Source of the DNA: Alitabrizicola rongguiensis
GTDB lineage: Bacteria; Pseudomonadota; Alphaproteobacteria; Rhodobacterales; Rhodobacteraceae
Direction of reading: 5' to 3'
Length of the DNA stretch: 64,000 bases
NCBI RefSeq assembly: GCF_021491355.1
Contig: NZ_JAKENF010000002.1
Location: 124,001 to 188,000 of the forward strand
This document shows positions 34,853-44,255 of the stretch, in pieces; the first letter of the stretch is position 1; each line of letters begins with the position of its first letter. Both the position numbers and the translations under genes were made by a program. The notes under the pieces are model-generated. The model saw nothing but the letters and a program-made list of their open reading frames with translations, searched no databases and had not been told where the DNA came from.

Positions 34853-36958
34853 TCACCCCTCGATCTTGGTCAGGTCGGCGACTTGGGCGCAGGTGGCGCG
34901 GATGCGGTGCAGCAGGTTCAGGCGGTTGCGGCGGATCACTGGATTGTCGCTGTTGATCTGCACGGCGGTGAAGAAGGCGTCGATGGGGGCGCGAAGCGCG
35001 GCCATGGCCGACATCGCGGCGGTGAAATCCTCGGCCTTCATCGCCGGGACGATGGCGGCTTCGGCGCGGTCGAGGGCGGCGAAGAGCGCTTTTTCCTCCG
35101 GGCCTTCGGCGAATTTCTCATCAGCGCCGAAGGAGTATTCGACGCCGTCCTTTTCCTCGGCCTGGGTCAGGATGTTGTTCGCCCGTTTGAAGCCCTGGAT
35201 CAGGTTCGCGCCATCCTCGGTCTTGAGCGCGGCCGACAGCGCCTCGGCGCGCTTGACGAGCAGCGTCAGGTCGTCATTGCCGGGCATGGCGAGGACGGCA
35301 TCAATGATATCATGGCGGATGCCTTGGTCGCGGAGAAAGACCTTCAGGCGGTCGTGGAAGAAGGTGAGGAGTTCATTGACGTCTGCCCCAGACGGTCCGG
35401 AAGCCGTCTCGTGTATACCATGAAGATCGCGCGCCTTCCCGATCGGAGCATTTGTACCGATAAGGCCCGTCCGAACTCCACTTCCGAGCAGCAACCGGAT
35501 CACCCCAAGTGCCGCCCTTCTCAGCGCAAACGGGTCTTTCGACCCCGTCGGCTTCTCATCAATCGCCCAAAACCCCGTCAGCGTGTCGATCTTGTCGGCC
35601 AGCGCCACGGCGACCGAGACCGGCTCTGTCGGTACGTCATCAGACGGCCCGAGCGGCGAGTAGTGGGCCTTGCAGGCGGCGGCGACCGCCTCGGGAAGGC
35701 CGGCGGCGCGGGCGTAATAGCCGCCCATGGTGCCCTGCAGTTCGGGGAATTCGCCGACCATCGCCGATTGCAGGTCGGCCTTGGCCACGCGGGCGGCCTC
35801 GGCGGCGAGGTCGGGCGGGGCGCCGACCAGCGGCGCGATCTCGCGCGCCAGCGCCTCGATGCGGGCGATGCGGTCGGCCTGGCTGCCGAGCTTGTTGTGG
35901 AAGGTGACGTTGGCAAGGCCGGCGGCCATGCCTTCCATCCCCACGGTCTTGACCGTGCGCAGGTCGTTCTCCCAGAAGAACTTGGCGTCCGACAGGCGGG
36001 CCGACAGCACCTTGAGGTTGCCCTTCAGCACGGTCTCGCCGTGGTCGGCGGTCTCGCGGTTGGCCACCGTGACGAATTTCTCGATGCGCCCCGTGCGCGG
36101 GTTCTTCACCGAGAAGAACTTCTGATGCTCCTTCATCGAGGTCTGCAGCACCTCGGGCGGCAGGTCGAGGAAGCGTTCGGGGATCGCGCCCATCAGCATC
36201 ACCGGCCATTCGACCAGACCCGCGACCTCAGCCAGCAGGCCCTTGTCCTCGGCCACTTCCAGCCCCTGCGCGAAGGCCGCGGTGGTGGCGTCATGCCAGA
36301 TCCGCGCCTCGCGCTCGGCACTGTCGAGGACGACATGGGCCTTGAGGAGCTTCGCGCGGCAGTCGTCGAAGGACGACACGGCGAAGCGGCCCTTGGACAT
36401 GAAGCGGTGGCCCTCGGTGGTGTTGCCGGCAGCGATCCCGTCGACGGTCAGCGGCACGATCTCCGCGCCTGTTTCGTCGGTCAGAAGGCAGAGGATCGAA
36501 TGGAGCGGGCGCACCCACCGGAGCGAGCCCGCCCCCCACCGCATCGATTTGGGCCAGGGGAAACTGCGGATGACCTGCTCCACCACCTCGGCCACGATCT
36601 CGGGCGCGGCGCGGCCGGGCTTCTCGATCACGGCGAACCAGACCTGGCCCTTCTTCTCGTCGCGCAGTTCCAGCTGGTCGCGGGTCAGCCCGGTCGAGCG
36701 CAGGAACCCCTCGAGCGCTGCGTCGGGTGCGTCGGAGCGGGGACCTTTCCGTTCCTCTTTCAGCGCGGGCGACTGGGCCGACAGCCCCTCGACCGACAGG
36801 ACGAGCCGCCGCGGGGTCGAGAAGGCGCCCGCCGAGGCATAGGTCAGACCGGCCTCGACCAGACCATTCGTCACGAGCGATTTCAGGTCCTCGCGCGCCT
36901 TGGCCTGCATGCGTGCAGGGATTTCCTCGGAGAAAAGCTCAAGCAGAAGATCGGGCAT
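34853..36958 (-). CDS. glyS: Glycine-tRNA ligase beta subunit
   Basis: A 701-aa subunit of the bacterial alpha2-beta2 glycyl-tRNA synthetase, which charges tRNA-Gly. Family landmarks: LLLELFSEEIPARMQ at the N-terminus, FSTPRRLVL, TVDGIAAGNTTEGHRF, HQKFFSV, FFWENDL and the C-terminal anticodon-binding region. Length is normal. The alpha subunit gene lies upstream (39497-40435) and is separated by three genes. ATG at 36958 is 29 nt after the methyltransferase stop. Confidence 0.96.
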   Translation of the reverse strand: MPDLLLELFSEEIPARMQAKAREDLKSLVTNGLVEAGLTYASAGAFSTPRRLVLSVEGLSAQSPALKEERKGPRSDAPDAALEGFLRSTGLTRDQLELRDEKKGQVWFAVIEKPGRAAPEIVAEVVEQVIRSFPWPKSMRWGAGSLRWVRPLHSILCLLTDETGAEIVPLTVDGIAAGNTTEGHRFMSKGRFAVSSFDDCRAKLLKAHVVLDSAEREARIWHDATTAAFAQGLEVAEDKGLLAEVAGLVEWPVMLMGAIPERFLDLPPEVLQTSMKEHQKFFSVKNPRTGRIEKFVTVANRETADHGETVLKGNLKVLSARLSDAKFFWENDLRTVKTVGMEGMAAGLANVTFHNKLGSQADRIARIEALAREIAPLVGAPPDLAAEAARVAKADLQSAMVGEFPELQGTMGGYYARAAGLPEAVAAACKAHYSPLGPSDDVPTEPVSVAVALADKIDTLTGFWAIDEKPTGSKDPFALRRAALGVIRLLLGSGVRTGLIGTNAPIGKARDLHGIHETASGPSGADVNELLTFFHDRLKVFLRDQGIRHDIIDAVLAMPGNDDLTLLVKRAEALSAALKTEDGANLIQGFKRANNILTQAEEKDGVEYSFGADEKFAEGPEEKALFAALDRAEAAIVPAMKAEDFTAAMSAMAALRAPIDAFFTAVQINSDNPVIRRNRLNLLHRIRATCAQVADLTKIEG

Positions 36959-36987
36959 TGGTCCACCGGAAGTCGTTCGGCGGTGTC

Positions 36988-37698
36988 CTAGCCGTTCTTG
37001 CGGAAGACCACAACGCGTGCCCGATAGTCGGGATTGGATTTGCGCGCATCGATGACCGGAAGAAACCCGCCTTGGGCCAAGAAATTCGCGGCCAGCATCT
37101 CTTGCAGCCGCTCGAAGCTTACACCGAACGGGTCCAGCGCATTCGAGGCATCGGGCATCTGGCCGCGGGTGTGGTCCAGCAGAAGAACACCGCCCGGCCG
37201 CAGCTGGCCGATCCAGGCCGAAAAGGCCCGGACGGGATCGAAGGCGTGGTCCCAGGAATTCGAATAGACGAAATCGGCGCGGCCGACCCAGTTGTCGCGC
37301 GTCTCATGGAAGTCCCATTGCACCGTGTTGGGAAACTGGTCGGCGGTGTCCGAGATCTCGGTGCCGATCACCTCGGGCGCGCCGGCAAGATGTTTCGTGA
37401 ACCAGGCCTGCTCGGCCCCTCGGCGCGTGCCGTGGCACAGACCGAAGGTCGTTGCGCCAAGCGTCTGGTTAAGGAATTTCGCCAGCAGCTCTATATGGGA
37501 TTCCTTGACGAACTGCCGTTTGAGCTTGGCCTTGTTGCCCTTGGTCTGGACGGCGCGGTAGGTTTCGTAATCGGGATACCTGTACAGCGCGAAATCGTCC
37601 CCGCGTTCCATCTCGCCACCCGCGATAGCCTCGGCGGCGGCAACCGTGCGCTTGAACACGCCGGGTTGCGCGGCCTTGTCGCTTTTCTTGCCCATCAT
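36988..37698 (-). CDS. Class I SAM-dependent methyltransferase-like protein
   Basis: A 236-aa protein with a Rossmann-type methyltransferase plan: motif I region FGLCHGTRRGAEQAWF, an acidic residue after EVIGTEI, and FSAWIGQLRPGGVLLLDH, the typical post-motif III. The N-terminal 60 residues are basic (KGNKAKLKRQFVKES). Substrate unknown. ATG at 37698 follows GAGCAGG; the next codon is also ATG. It sits between gltS and glyS, so it is probably co-transcribed with the glycyl-tRNA synthetase genes. Family call is moderate, since motif I is not canonical. Confidence 0.65.
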   Translation of the reverse strand: MMGKKSDKAAQPGVFKRTVAAAEAIAGGEMERGDDFALYRYPDYETYRAVQTKGNKAKLKRQFVKESHIELLAKFLNQTLGATTFGLCHGTRRGAEQAWFTKHLAGAPEVIGTEISDTADQFPNTVQWDFHETRDNWVGRADFVYSNSWDHAFDPVRAFSAWIGQLRPGGVLLLDHTRGQMPDASNALDPFGVSFERLQEMLAANFLAQGGFLPVIDARKSNPDYRARVVVFRKNG

Positions 37699-37770
37699 GC
37701 ACCTGCTCTTTTTTTCACTGTCATAGCAGCGCAGGCGCCGGCTAGGCAAAGCAATAGAAGGTTAAGGCGA

Positions 37771-38982
37771 CTAGAGGGCCAGAAACAGCTGCATCACCGC
37801 CGCATTGGCCAGGTCGACGAAGAAGGCCGACACGAGGGGCAGGATGACGAAGGCCAAAGGCGCGGGGCCATAGCGCTTGGTCACGGCGTTCATGTTGGCA
37901 ATGGCTGTCGGCGTCGCCCCTAGGCCAAAGCCAAGGAACCCGGCCGAAAGAACCGCCGCCAGGTATTGCCGCCCCATCAGGCGGAACAGCAGGAACAGCA
38001 CGAAGGCCACAGCGATCACCGTCTGCAGCGCGATCGACACCGCCATCAACAGTCCAAGCCCCTTCAGTGTCCAGAGCTGCATCGCCATCAGCGACATGGC
38101 GAGGAAGGCGCCAAGCGCAAAATCGGTCACCAGCGCCAGCGCCGGGGTGCCCGCCACGCGGGGCAAACGCGGCAGGAGGCGCGGCATGAGATTGGCATAG
38201 GCAATCGCCACCAGCATGCAGGGCACGAAACTGGGCAGCTTGACGCCGGTCAGCTTGATCACGTCGGCTAGGGCCAGGCCGATGATCATCACCACATGCA
38301 GGGTCATCATCGCCCGCATCAGGTCGGTCGGCGTCAGGACCGTCCGGGCCACGTTCTCGAACTCGATGCCGATGGCGGTCGCCGGATCGGTTGCAGCCGG
38401 ATGCAGCTTGTTCCGCTCGATCAGGAAATGTGCGACCGGCCCGCCGAGCAGCGCCGCAACGATCAGCCCAAGCGTCGCGCTGGCGACACCAAGCTCTAGT
38501 GCGCCGGCAAAGCCGGTCTCTTCGGCGATGGCGGGCGCCCAGGCAATCGTGGTGCCGTGGCCACCGATCAAGCTGGCCGAGCCGAGCAGAACCCCAAGCT
38601 GGGGGGGCAGGCCGAAGGCAAGCGCGGTGGCCAGACCCGCAAGGTTCTGCATGAAGATCAGCCCGACCGTCAGCCCGAGCAAGAGCAAGAGCGGCCTGCC
38701 CCCGGCGGCCAGATCGCCAAGCCGGGCATTCAGGCCGATGCCAGAGAAGAACAGGATCAAGAGGTAGTCCCGCACGGTCAGGTCGAATTCCACCGACCGG
38801 CCGAAGGCGAGGTAGAAGGCAAGCGTCACCAGCGCGGCAAGGATGCCGCCGGTTACCGGCTCGGGAATGTTGAAATCGCGCAGGAACCGGACACGTTGGG
38901 TGATCTGCACCCCGACAAGGTAGACGAGGAAGCCAAGCGTCGCGGTCTCGAAAGCAGGCACCGTGACGGGCGTTCCGGTCAT
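37771..38982 (-). CDS. gltS: Sodium/glutamate symporter GltS
   Basis: A 403-aa membrane protein with about ten to twelve helices, in two inverted halves as in the GltS family. Signatures: FFSGIGLNARLGDL, SASLIGGHGTTIAWAP in the first half and SAGFLGFGLGATPTAIANMNAV in the second. It imports glutamate with Na+. ATG at 38982 overlaps the stop of the preceding small gene (ATGA). Its place between glyQ and glyS looks like a local insertion shared with its coupled neighbour. Confidence 0.93.
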   Translation of the reverse strand: MTGTPVTVPAFETATLGFLVYLVGVQITQRVRFLRDFNIPEPVTGGILAALVTLAFYLAFGRSVEFDLTVRDYLLILFFSGIGLNARLGDLAAGGRPLLLLLGLTVGLIFMQNLAGLATALAFGLPPQLGVLLGSASLIGGHGTTIAWAPAIAEETGFAGALELGVASATLGLIVAALLGGPVAHFLIERNKLHPAATDPATAIGIEFENVARTVLTPTDLMRAMMTLHVVMIIGLALADVIKLTGVKLPSFVPCMLVAIAYANLMPRLLPRLPRVAGTPALALVTDFALGAFLAMSLMAMQLWTLKGLGLLMAVSIALQTVIAVAFVLFLLFRLMGRQYLAAVLSAGFLGFGLGATPTAIANMNAVTKRYGPAPLAFVILPLVSAFFVDLANAAVMQLFLAL

Positions 38983-39500
38983 TGGCTCTGCTCCTGCTCA
39001 GAGGGACTCAGCTGGTGCCAGGCATAGGCGCGCCCGTCAGGGAAGACTGCCACGACCCGGTCGACCCCCGAAGGGCGGACCGCGCCGGTCTGCGGATCGG
39101 CCTTCGACTCGACATCGGGGATCGACAGGAATGCCAGCGCCTCGCCACGTTCCAGCGCCGCGCCGATGGCCTTCGCGTCGAAGCAGTCGAACCACGAAGG
39201 CGCGTTCAGTGGCTCCGGATGGTCGTACAGCCGGTAGGTTTCGGTCAGCGTCGCCTGAGACAGCGGCGTGGTGAAGCAGGCCCGGAACCGCAGCGGCGAC
39301 GAACTCGCGTCGATCCCCTGCAGGTTCGCCACCACGATCGCCTCGGGTGTGTTGCCTTCGATCGGCATGAGCGTGATTTCCTGCCCCGGAACGAAGACCG
39401 CCGGCGCGTAATAGGCGTAGACCTGCAGCCACCACATGGCGATTCCGGCTGCCAATCCTGTCAGCACAATGCCCCCCGCCACAAGCTTCCCGGCGCTCAC
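38979..39500 (-). CDS. Single-pass membrane protein, conserved unknown
   Basis: A 173-aa protein with one N-terminal helix (about residues 6-27, [20 protein letters not shown]) and a periplasmic domain holding two cysteines ([17 protein letters not shown]). The GTG start at 39500 overlaps the glyQ stop as GTGA, and its own stop overlaps the gltS ATG, so it is coupled on both sides. It resembles a small family found next to glyQ in Rhodobacteraceae. Function unknown. Confidence 0.72.
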   Translation of the reverse strand: MSAGKLVAGGIVLTGLAAGIAMWWLQVYAYYAPAVFVPGQEITLMPIEGNTPEAIVVANLQGIDASSSPLRFRACFTTPLSQATLTETYRLYDHPEPLNAPSWFDCFDAKAIGAALERGEALAFLSIPDVESKADPQTGAVRPSGVDRVVAVFPDGRAYAWHQLSPSEQEQSQ

Positions 39501-40435
39501 GCCGCCTCCACAGGATTGCCGCCGCCCGCTTCGGTCTGCACGAAGGCATCGGCGCATTTCTTGGCCAGCGCCCGGACACGGCCGATATAGGCTTGCCGCT
39601 CGGTCACCGAGATCACGCCGCGCGCATCGAGCAGGTTGAAGAGATGGCTGGCCTTGATGCACTGATCATAGGCTGGATGCGCCATGATGATGGCGCGACC
39701 CGCCTTGTCACGCACCGGAGCGGCAAGGATGCGCTCGCACTCGGTTTCGGCGTCGCGGAAATGCTGGAACAGCATCTCGGTATCGGCCTGGTCGAAGTTC
39801 CAGCGCGAATATTCCTGCTCTGTCTGGCGGAAGATGTCGCCATAGGTCAGCGGGATCGGCGATTGCGGGTCGTTGAAGGGCATGTCCATCACATGGTCGA
39901 TGCCGAGCACGTACATCGCCAGACGCTCGAGCCCGTAGGTCAGCTCGCCCGATACTGGCTTGCAGTCGTGTCCGCCGACCTGCTGGAAATAGGTGAACTG
40001 GCTGACTTCCATCCCGTCGCACCAGACTTCCCATCCCAGACCCCAGGCGCCGAGCGTCGGGCTTTCCCAGTCGTCCTCGACGAAGCGGATGTCATGCAGG
40101 TCCATGTCGATGCCGATGGCTTCGAGGCTACCGAGATACAGGGCCTGCAGGTCAGGCGGCGAGGGTTTGATCAGGACCTGATACTGGTAGTAGTGCTGAA
40201 GGCGGTTCGGGTTCTCGCCATATCGCCCGTCGGTCGGACGGCGCGAGGGCTGGACATAGGCAGCAGCCCAGGGTTTCGAGCCGAGCGAACGGAGCGTGGT
40301 GCCTGGGTGGAAGGTGCCAGCGCCCACCTCCATGTCATAGGGCTGAAGCACGGCGCAGCCTTGGGCGGCCCAATAGGCCTGAAGCCGCATCAGGATTTCC
40401 TGAAAGCTCTTGGGCGTGCGGGGGCTGCCGGTCAT
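39497..40435 (-). CDS. glyQ: Glycine-tRNA ligase alpha subunit
   Basis: A 312-aa catalytic subunit that activates glycine and works with GlyS. Strong signatures: [31 protein letters not shown] region, [46 protein letters not shown] and [13 protein letters not shown] at 40435 follows AGGAG; an upstream ATG at 40474 lacks one. It starts a minus-strand cluster glyQ - membrane protein - gltS - methyltransferase - glyS. Upstream lies the divergent pseudoprotease gene. Confidence 0.97.
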   Translation of the reverse strand: MTGSPRTPKSFQEILMRLQAYWAAQGCAVLQPYDMEVGAGTFHPGTTLRSLGSKPWAAAYVQPSRRPTDGRYGENPNRLQHYYQYQVLIKPSPPDLQALYLGSLEAIGIDMDLHDIRFVEDDWESPTLGAWGLGWEVWCDGMEVSQFTYFQQVGGHDCKPVSGELTYGLERLAMYVLGIDHVMDMPFNDPQSPIPLTYGDIFRQTEQEYSRWNFDQADTEMLFQHFRDAETECERILAAPVRDKAGRAIIMAHPAYDQCIKASHLFNLLDARGVISVTERQAYIGRVRALAKKCADAFVQTEAGGGNPVEAA

Positions 40436-40590
40436 CGCGGGTCTCCTGAGGGAAAGCGCCCCCTCCATAGGCAAGGCGTGTCACAGGGTCAATGTGACGA
40501 CCATGATCTGTCGCGGATTTGACGTGCATCCGCCGGGCGCTCTGCTAGATACGCCTCGATTTGACAAGCACGACGCACGGCGAGGTTGGC

Positions 40591-42363
40591 GTGAGACTAA
40601 AGGCAATTGCGGTTCGTTTGGCCCTTCTGTTCACCCTGTTGATCGGAACCCCCGCCTTGGCGCAACAGGTCTGGATCCAGATCGAAGCGCAACCGACTGT
40701 CGAGGAAGGCAGCCTGCGCGCCCGCGCCTATGCCGGGGCCTTCCCCGATGTCTCGGGCTATGCGCTGCCCTCGGGCTGGTTTGCGATCCTGCTCGGCCCC
40801 TACGAGGCGGCCGAGGCTGACGGCAAGCTGCGCGAACTCAAGCGCGAGCGGCTGATCCCCGGAGACAGCTTCATCAATGACGGCCGGAAGTTCCGCAAGC
40901 AGTTCTGGCCCGCCGCCGGAGAGACCGCTCCGCCTGTCCTGACCCAACCCGATCCGGCGATCCAGACAGATCCGGCCCCGACGCAGGATACGGACGTGAT
41001 CCCGGTCGATCCGGCGCCGCAACCGGTCGCCGAGGACGAGACGCCGGAACAGGCGAAAGCCTCGGAAGCTGCTCTCACGATGGAAGAACGCAAGGAATTG
41101 CAGGCGGCGCTCGGCTGGTTCGGCCATTACGACGCGGCAATCGACGGCGCGTTTGGCTCGGGCACGCGTGCGGCGATGGAAGCCTGGCAGCAGGCCAATG
41201 CGGCTGAGGTGACGGGAATTCTGACCTCGGCACAGCGCAACACCCTGCTCACCGCCTATCGCGGCGCGATGGCGAAGCTCGGACTGACCCCGGTCAGCGA
41301 GCCGGAAGCGGGTATCGACATCATCCTGCCGCTCGCCATGGTGGAATTCGACGGCTATGCGCCCCCCTTCGTGCAATACCGCGAAAAGAACGGCAGCGGC
41401 GTCCGCGCCCTTCTCATCAGCGAACCCGGCGATCTGACCACGCTTTATGGTCTCTACGACATGATGCAGTCGCTGGAGATCGTGCCGCTCGACGGGCCGC
41501 GCGAGCGCAACGAGCGGGGCTTCGAAATCTCCGGCAAGAACGCCGAGATCGAAAGTTTCACGCATGTCGAACTGGCCGGCGGACTTGTGAAGGGCTTCAC
41601 GCTGGTCTGGCCGGTCGCAAAATCGGAAGACATTGCCCCGGCGCTTGCAGCGATGAAATCGAGCTTCCGCGCGGTGGGCGACCGTGCGCTCGACCCCGGC
41701 CTTGCGCCAATGAGCGATGCACAGAAGCAGGGCATGGTCGCGGGTCTTGATCTGCGCCGCCCCGACTATTCGCGTTCCGGCTTCTTCATCGACGGGGCGG
41801 GCCATGTCCTGACCACGACCGATGCCCTGCAATCCTGCAGCCGGGTCACCATCGACGGCGGCACCGAGATGGAGGTTGCCCTGAACGATGCGGCAAGCGG
41901 ATTTGCTGTGCTGGCCCCGAAGGGAAAGCTTTCCCCGCGCGCCTTCGGCCGCTTCCAGTCGATGTCGGAACGAGTGGGCGCGCAGGTCGCGCTGGCAAGC
42001 TACCCCTACGAGGACGCCCTGCCCGCCCCAACGCTGACCTTCGGCACGGTCGAGGCCCAGACGGGTCTGAACGGTGAACCGGGCCTCAAGCGGCTGGCCC
42101 TCGCCACGCGGGTGGGCGATGCCGGCGGGCCGGTTCTGGATGGCACCGGCGCCGTGGTCGGAATGCTGCTTCCGCGCGAGACTGACGCCAAGCAGGTGCT
42201 TCCCGCCGAGGTGGCCTTTGCGGCCACCGCCGCCGCGATAGAGGACCGGCTGAAGGCCGCAGGGATCGAGCTGACTGCCTCGACCGCCGTCGGCGCGCTG
42301 CCGCCCGAGGATCTGACCAAACAGGCGCTGGCGATGACGGTGCTGGTCTCCTGCTGGAAATGA
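40591..42363 (+). CDS. Exported trypsin-fold pseudoprotease with peptidoglycan-binding domain
   Basis: A 590-aa exported protein. A signal peptide (LALLFTLLIGTPALA, cleavage near residue 25) is followed by an SPOR-like region (about 26-110), a Pro/Asp/Thr-rich linker, a PG_binding_1 domain (about 160-220, ALGWFGHYDAAIDGAFGSGTR), a middle region, and a trypsin-like fold from about 395. The catalytic positions are all changed: the usual TNAHVV reads TTTDALQSC (D411 for His), the DLALL segment reads GFAVL (G437 for Asp) and GDSGGP reads GDAGGP (A511 for Ser). It should be inactive as a protease and may act as a wall-associated binding protein. GTG at 40591 follows CGAGG; a TTG at 40561 is part of TTGACA. 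Confidence 0.82.
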   Translation: MRLKAIAVRLALLFTLLIGTPALAQQVWIQIEAQPTVEEGSLRARAYAGAFPDVSGYALPSGWFAILLGPYEAAEADGKLRELKRERLIPGDSFINDGRKFRKQFWPAAGETAPPVLTQPDPAIQTDPAPTQDTDVIPVDPAPQPVAEDETPEQAKASEAALTMEERKELQAALGWFGHYDAAIDGAFGSGTRAAMEAWQQANAAEVTGILTSAQRNTLLTAYRGAMAKLGLTPVSEPEAGIDIILPLAMVEFDGYAPPFVQYREKNGSGVRALLISEPGDLTTLYGLYDMMQSLEIVPLDGPRERNERGFEISGKNAEIESFTHVELAGGLVKGFTLVWPVAKSEDIAPALAAMKSSFRAVGDRALDPGLAPMSDAQKQGMVAGLDLRRPDYSRSGFFIDGAGHVLTTTDALQSCSRVTIDGGTEMEVALNDAASGFAVLAPKGKLSPRAFGRFQSMSERVGAQVALASYPYEDALPAPTLTFGTVEAQTGLNGEPGLKRLALATRVGDAGGPVLDGTGAVVGMLLPRETDAKQVLPAEVAFAATAAAIEDRLKAAGIELTASTAVGALPPEDLTKQALAMTVLVSCWK

Positions 42364-42413
42364 CCGGCGGAGGGGCGCTTGACCGCCCTTCCCCTGCCCC
42401 GCATCATCGCACC

Positions 42414-42833
42414 ATGACGATGCCCGAGGATCTGTCCCGCTGCCTGGTGCTGAACACCGTTGCTGCCGCACGCACACTGCTGCGCCGCTATGACGCCAAG
42501 CTCAAGCCCTATGGCGTCACGGTGCAGCAGTTCTCGCTTCTCGCCGCGATCCGCTTCAATCCGGGCGATCCGGTGACAAACCTGGCGCCGAAGATCGCGC
42601 TGGACCGCACAAGCCTGTCGCGGAACCTCGACCGGATCGAAGAGCGCGGCCTGGTGACGCGGATCGCCAATACCGGCAATTCCCGGATCTGCGCATTGAC
42701 CCCGGCGGGGGATGCCCTGCTCGACAGTCTGCTCGGGGAATGGCAGTTGGCGCAGGCCGAGCTTCTGGACGGGATCGGCGAGACCGAGGCCAACATCTAC
42801 CTTCGCCTCGCCCGTCGCTTTTCCAGAGACTGA
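42414..42833 (+). CDS. MarR-family regulator
   Basis: A 139-aa winged-helix regulator of the MarR family: KPYGVTVQQFSLLAAIRF, then LAPKIALDRTSLSRNLDRIEERGLVTR (recognition helix and wing, residues about 53-79), and a helical dimer region. MarR proteins usually repress nearby genes until a small aromatic or lipid-like ligand binds. ATG at 42414 or 42420; neither has a strong ribosome binding site. The next gene is a KAS-II enzyme 74 nt downstream, and a long palindrome lies between them. Confidence 0.88.
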   Translation: MTMPEDLSRCLVLNTVAAARTLLRRYDAKLKPYGVTVQQFSLLAAIRFNPGDPVTNLAPKIALDRTSLSRNLDRIEERGLVTRIANTGNSRICALTPAGDALLDSLLGEWQLAQAELLDGIGETEANIYLRLARRFSRD

Positions 42834-42871
42834 GGATCGCCACCAGCCGCTCTTGCGCAGACCTAGCTTGA

Positions 42872-42894
42872 TGTATATGCACAGTGCAAATACA
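42872..42894. promoter_or_regulatory. 23-bp inverted repeat, candidate MarR operator
   Basis: TGTATATGCAC-A-GTGCAAATACA has 10 of 11 matching arm positions around 42883. It lies 13 bp before the KAS-II ATG, in an AT-rich patch unlike the surroundings. Confidence 0.6.
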
Positions 42895-42907
42895 CATAGA
42901 GGTAGCC

Positions 42908-44176
42908 ATGCAGGACCCGATCGTAGTCACCGGCCTTGGGGCCGTCACCCCGCTGGCAGCCGGAGTGGAGCCAAGCTGGAGGCGGCTTCTTGCCGGCGAA
43001 AGCGGCATCACCCGCAATACCCGCTTTGATGCCACCGGCTGGAAATGCCAGATCGCCGGGCTCGTTCCTTCGCGGTTGGACCGGACGGACGGTTTCGACC
43101 CGGAGGCGGCGATGTCCGCGCAAGAGCTGCGCAGGACCGATCTGTTCATCCACTATGCCATGGCCGCAGCCAGCGAGGCGCTGGACCAGGCCGGCTGGCA
43201 TCCCGGAGATGGCACGCAGGGCCGGCGGACCGCGACAGTGATCGGAACCGGGGTCGGCGGGGTTCCCGCCATCACGGCGGCCGCCGAGACTATCAACGGC
43301 GAGGGTGTTCGCCGTCTGTCGCCCTTTGTCGTGCCGTCCTTCCTTCCCAATCTGGCGACCGGCCAGATTTCGATCCGCAACGGGTTCTTCGGCCCTTCGG
43401 GCGCGCCCGTCACTGCCTGCGCGGCCTCAGCCCAGGCGATCGGCGATGCGATGCGCCTTATTCGCTCCGGCGAGGCCGACATCGCCCTCTGCGGCGGAAC
43501 CGAGGCCTGCGTCGACCCGGTGGCCATCGGCGGCTTCACCGCGGCGCGCGCCCTTGCCTTCGGCTTCAACGACGATCCCCGGCGCGCGTCCCGCCCCTTC
43601 GACGCCGCGCATGAGGGCTTCGTGCTGTCCGAAGGCGCGGCCATGCTGGTAATCGAACGCCTCAGCCATGCCGAGGCGCGGGGGGCCTGCCCGCTTGCCG
43701 TCGTGGCAGGCTATGGCACGACCACCGATGCGCATCATGTCACCGCCGGCTGGGCCGATGGCCGCGAGGCGGCACGGGCGATGGAGATGGCGCTAGCCAT
43801 GGCTGGGATCGCCCCGGCCGAGGTCAGCTATGTCAATGCCCACGCGACTTCGACCCCGGTCGGCGACGCGGCTGAGCTTGCCGCACTGACGCGGGTTTTC
43901 GGCTTGGGGGGCGGAGGCGTGCCGGTCAGTTCAACCAAGTCGGCGACCGGCCACATGCTGGGTGCAGCCGGCGCCATCGAGGCGGTGTTTTCGGTTCTGG
44001 CCCTGCGCGACCAGATACTGCCGGCTGGACTGAACATCGAGACGCCGATGGAGGGGGCGGGGGATTTCGACCTGCTGGCCGGCGGGCCGCGGCGCACAAC
44101 TGTCCGTCATGTGCTGTCGAACGCCTTCGGCTTCGGCGGTGTCAACGCGGCGCTGGTGTTCCGCCGCATGGACTGA
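42908..44176 (+). CDS. Beta-ketoacyl-ACP synthase II-type (FabF-like)
   Basis: A 422-aa condensing enzyme of the thiolase fold. The full Cys-His-His triad of KAS I/II is present: C171 (TACAASAQA), H312 (NAHATSTPVGD) and H349 (SATGHMLGAAG). It elongates acyl-ACP chains with malonyl-ACP. ATG at 42908 follows AGAGGTAG. It is not in a fab cluster; there is no acyl carrier protein gene beside it. The pairing with a MarR gene and operator suggests an inducible accessory FabF paralogue, perhaps for altering membrane lipids, rather than the housekeeping enzyme. Confidence 0.9.
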   Translation: MQDPIVVTGLGAVTPLAAGVEPSWRRLLAGESGITRNTRFDATGWKCQIAGLVPSRLDRTDGFDPEAAMSAQELRRTDLFIHYAMAAASEALDQAGWHPGDGTQGRRTATVIGTGVGGVPAITAAAETINGEGVRRLSPFVVPSFLPNLATGQISIRNGFFGPSGAPVTACAASAQAIGDAMRLIRSGEADIALCGGTEACVDPVAIGGFTAARALAFGFNDDPRRASRPFDAAHEGFVLSEGAAMLVIERLSHAEARGACPLAVVAGYGTTTDAHHVTAGWADGREAARAMEMALAMAGIAPAEVSYVNAHATSTPVGDAAELAALTRVFGLGGGGVPVSSTKSATGHMLGAAGAIEAVFSVLALRDQILPAGLNIETPMEGAGDFDLLAGGPRRTTVRHVLSNAFGFGGVNAALVFRRMD

Positions 44177-44255
44177 GGCCCAGGTCCTTCGCACAGATGT
44201 AACCGCCGCGGCGGTGTCGAACCGACCCTGCCGCCGTCAAGGCGCGACAGAGGTC

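Noticed and set aside
40561-40590. TTG start for the pseudoprotease
   Set aside because: TTGACA there resembles a -35 element and no ribosome binding site precedes it; GTG at 40591 gives a clean signal peptide and has CGAGG upstream.
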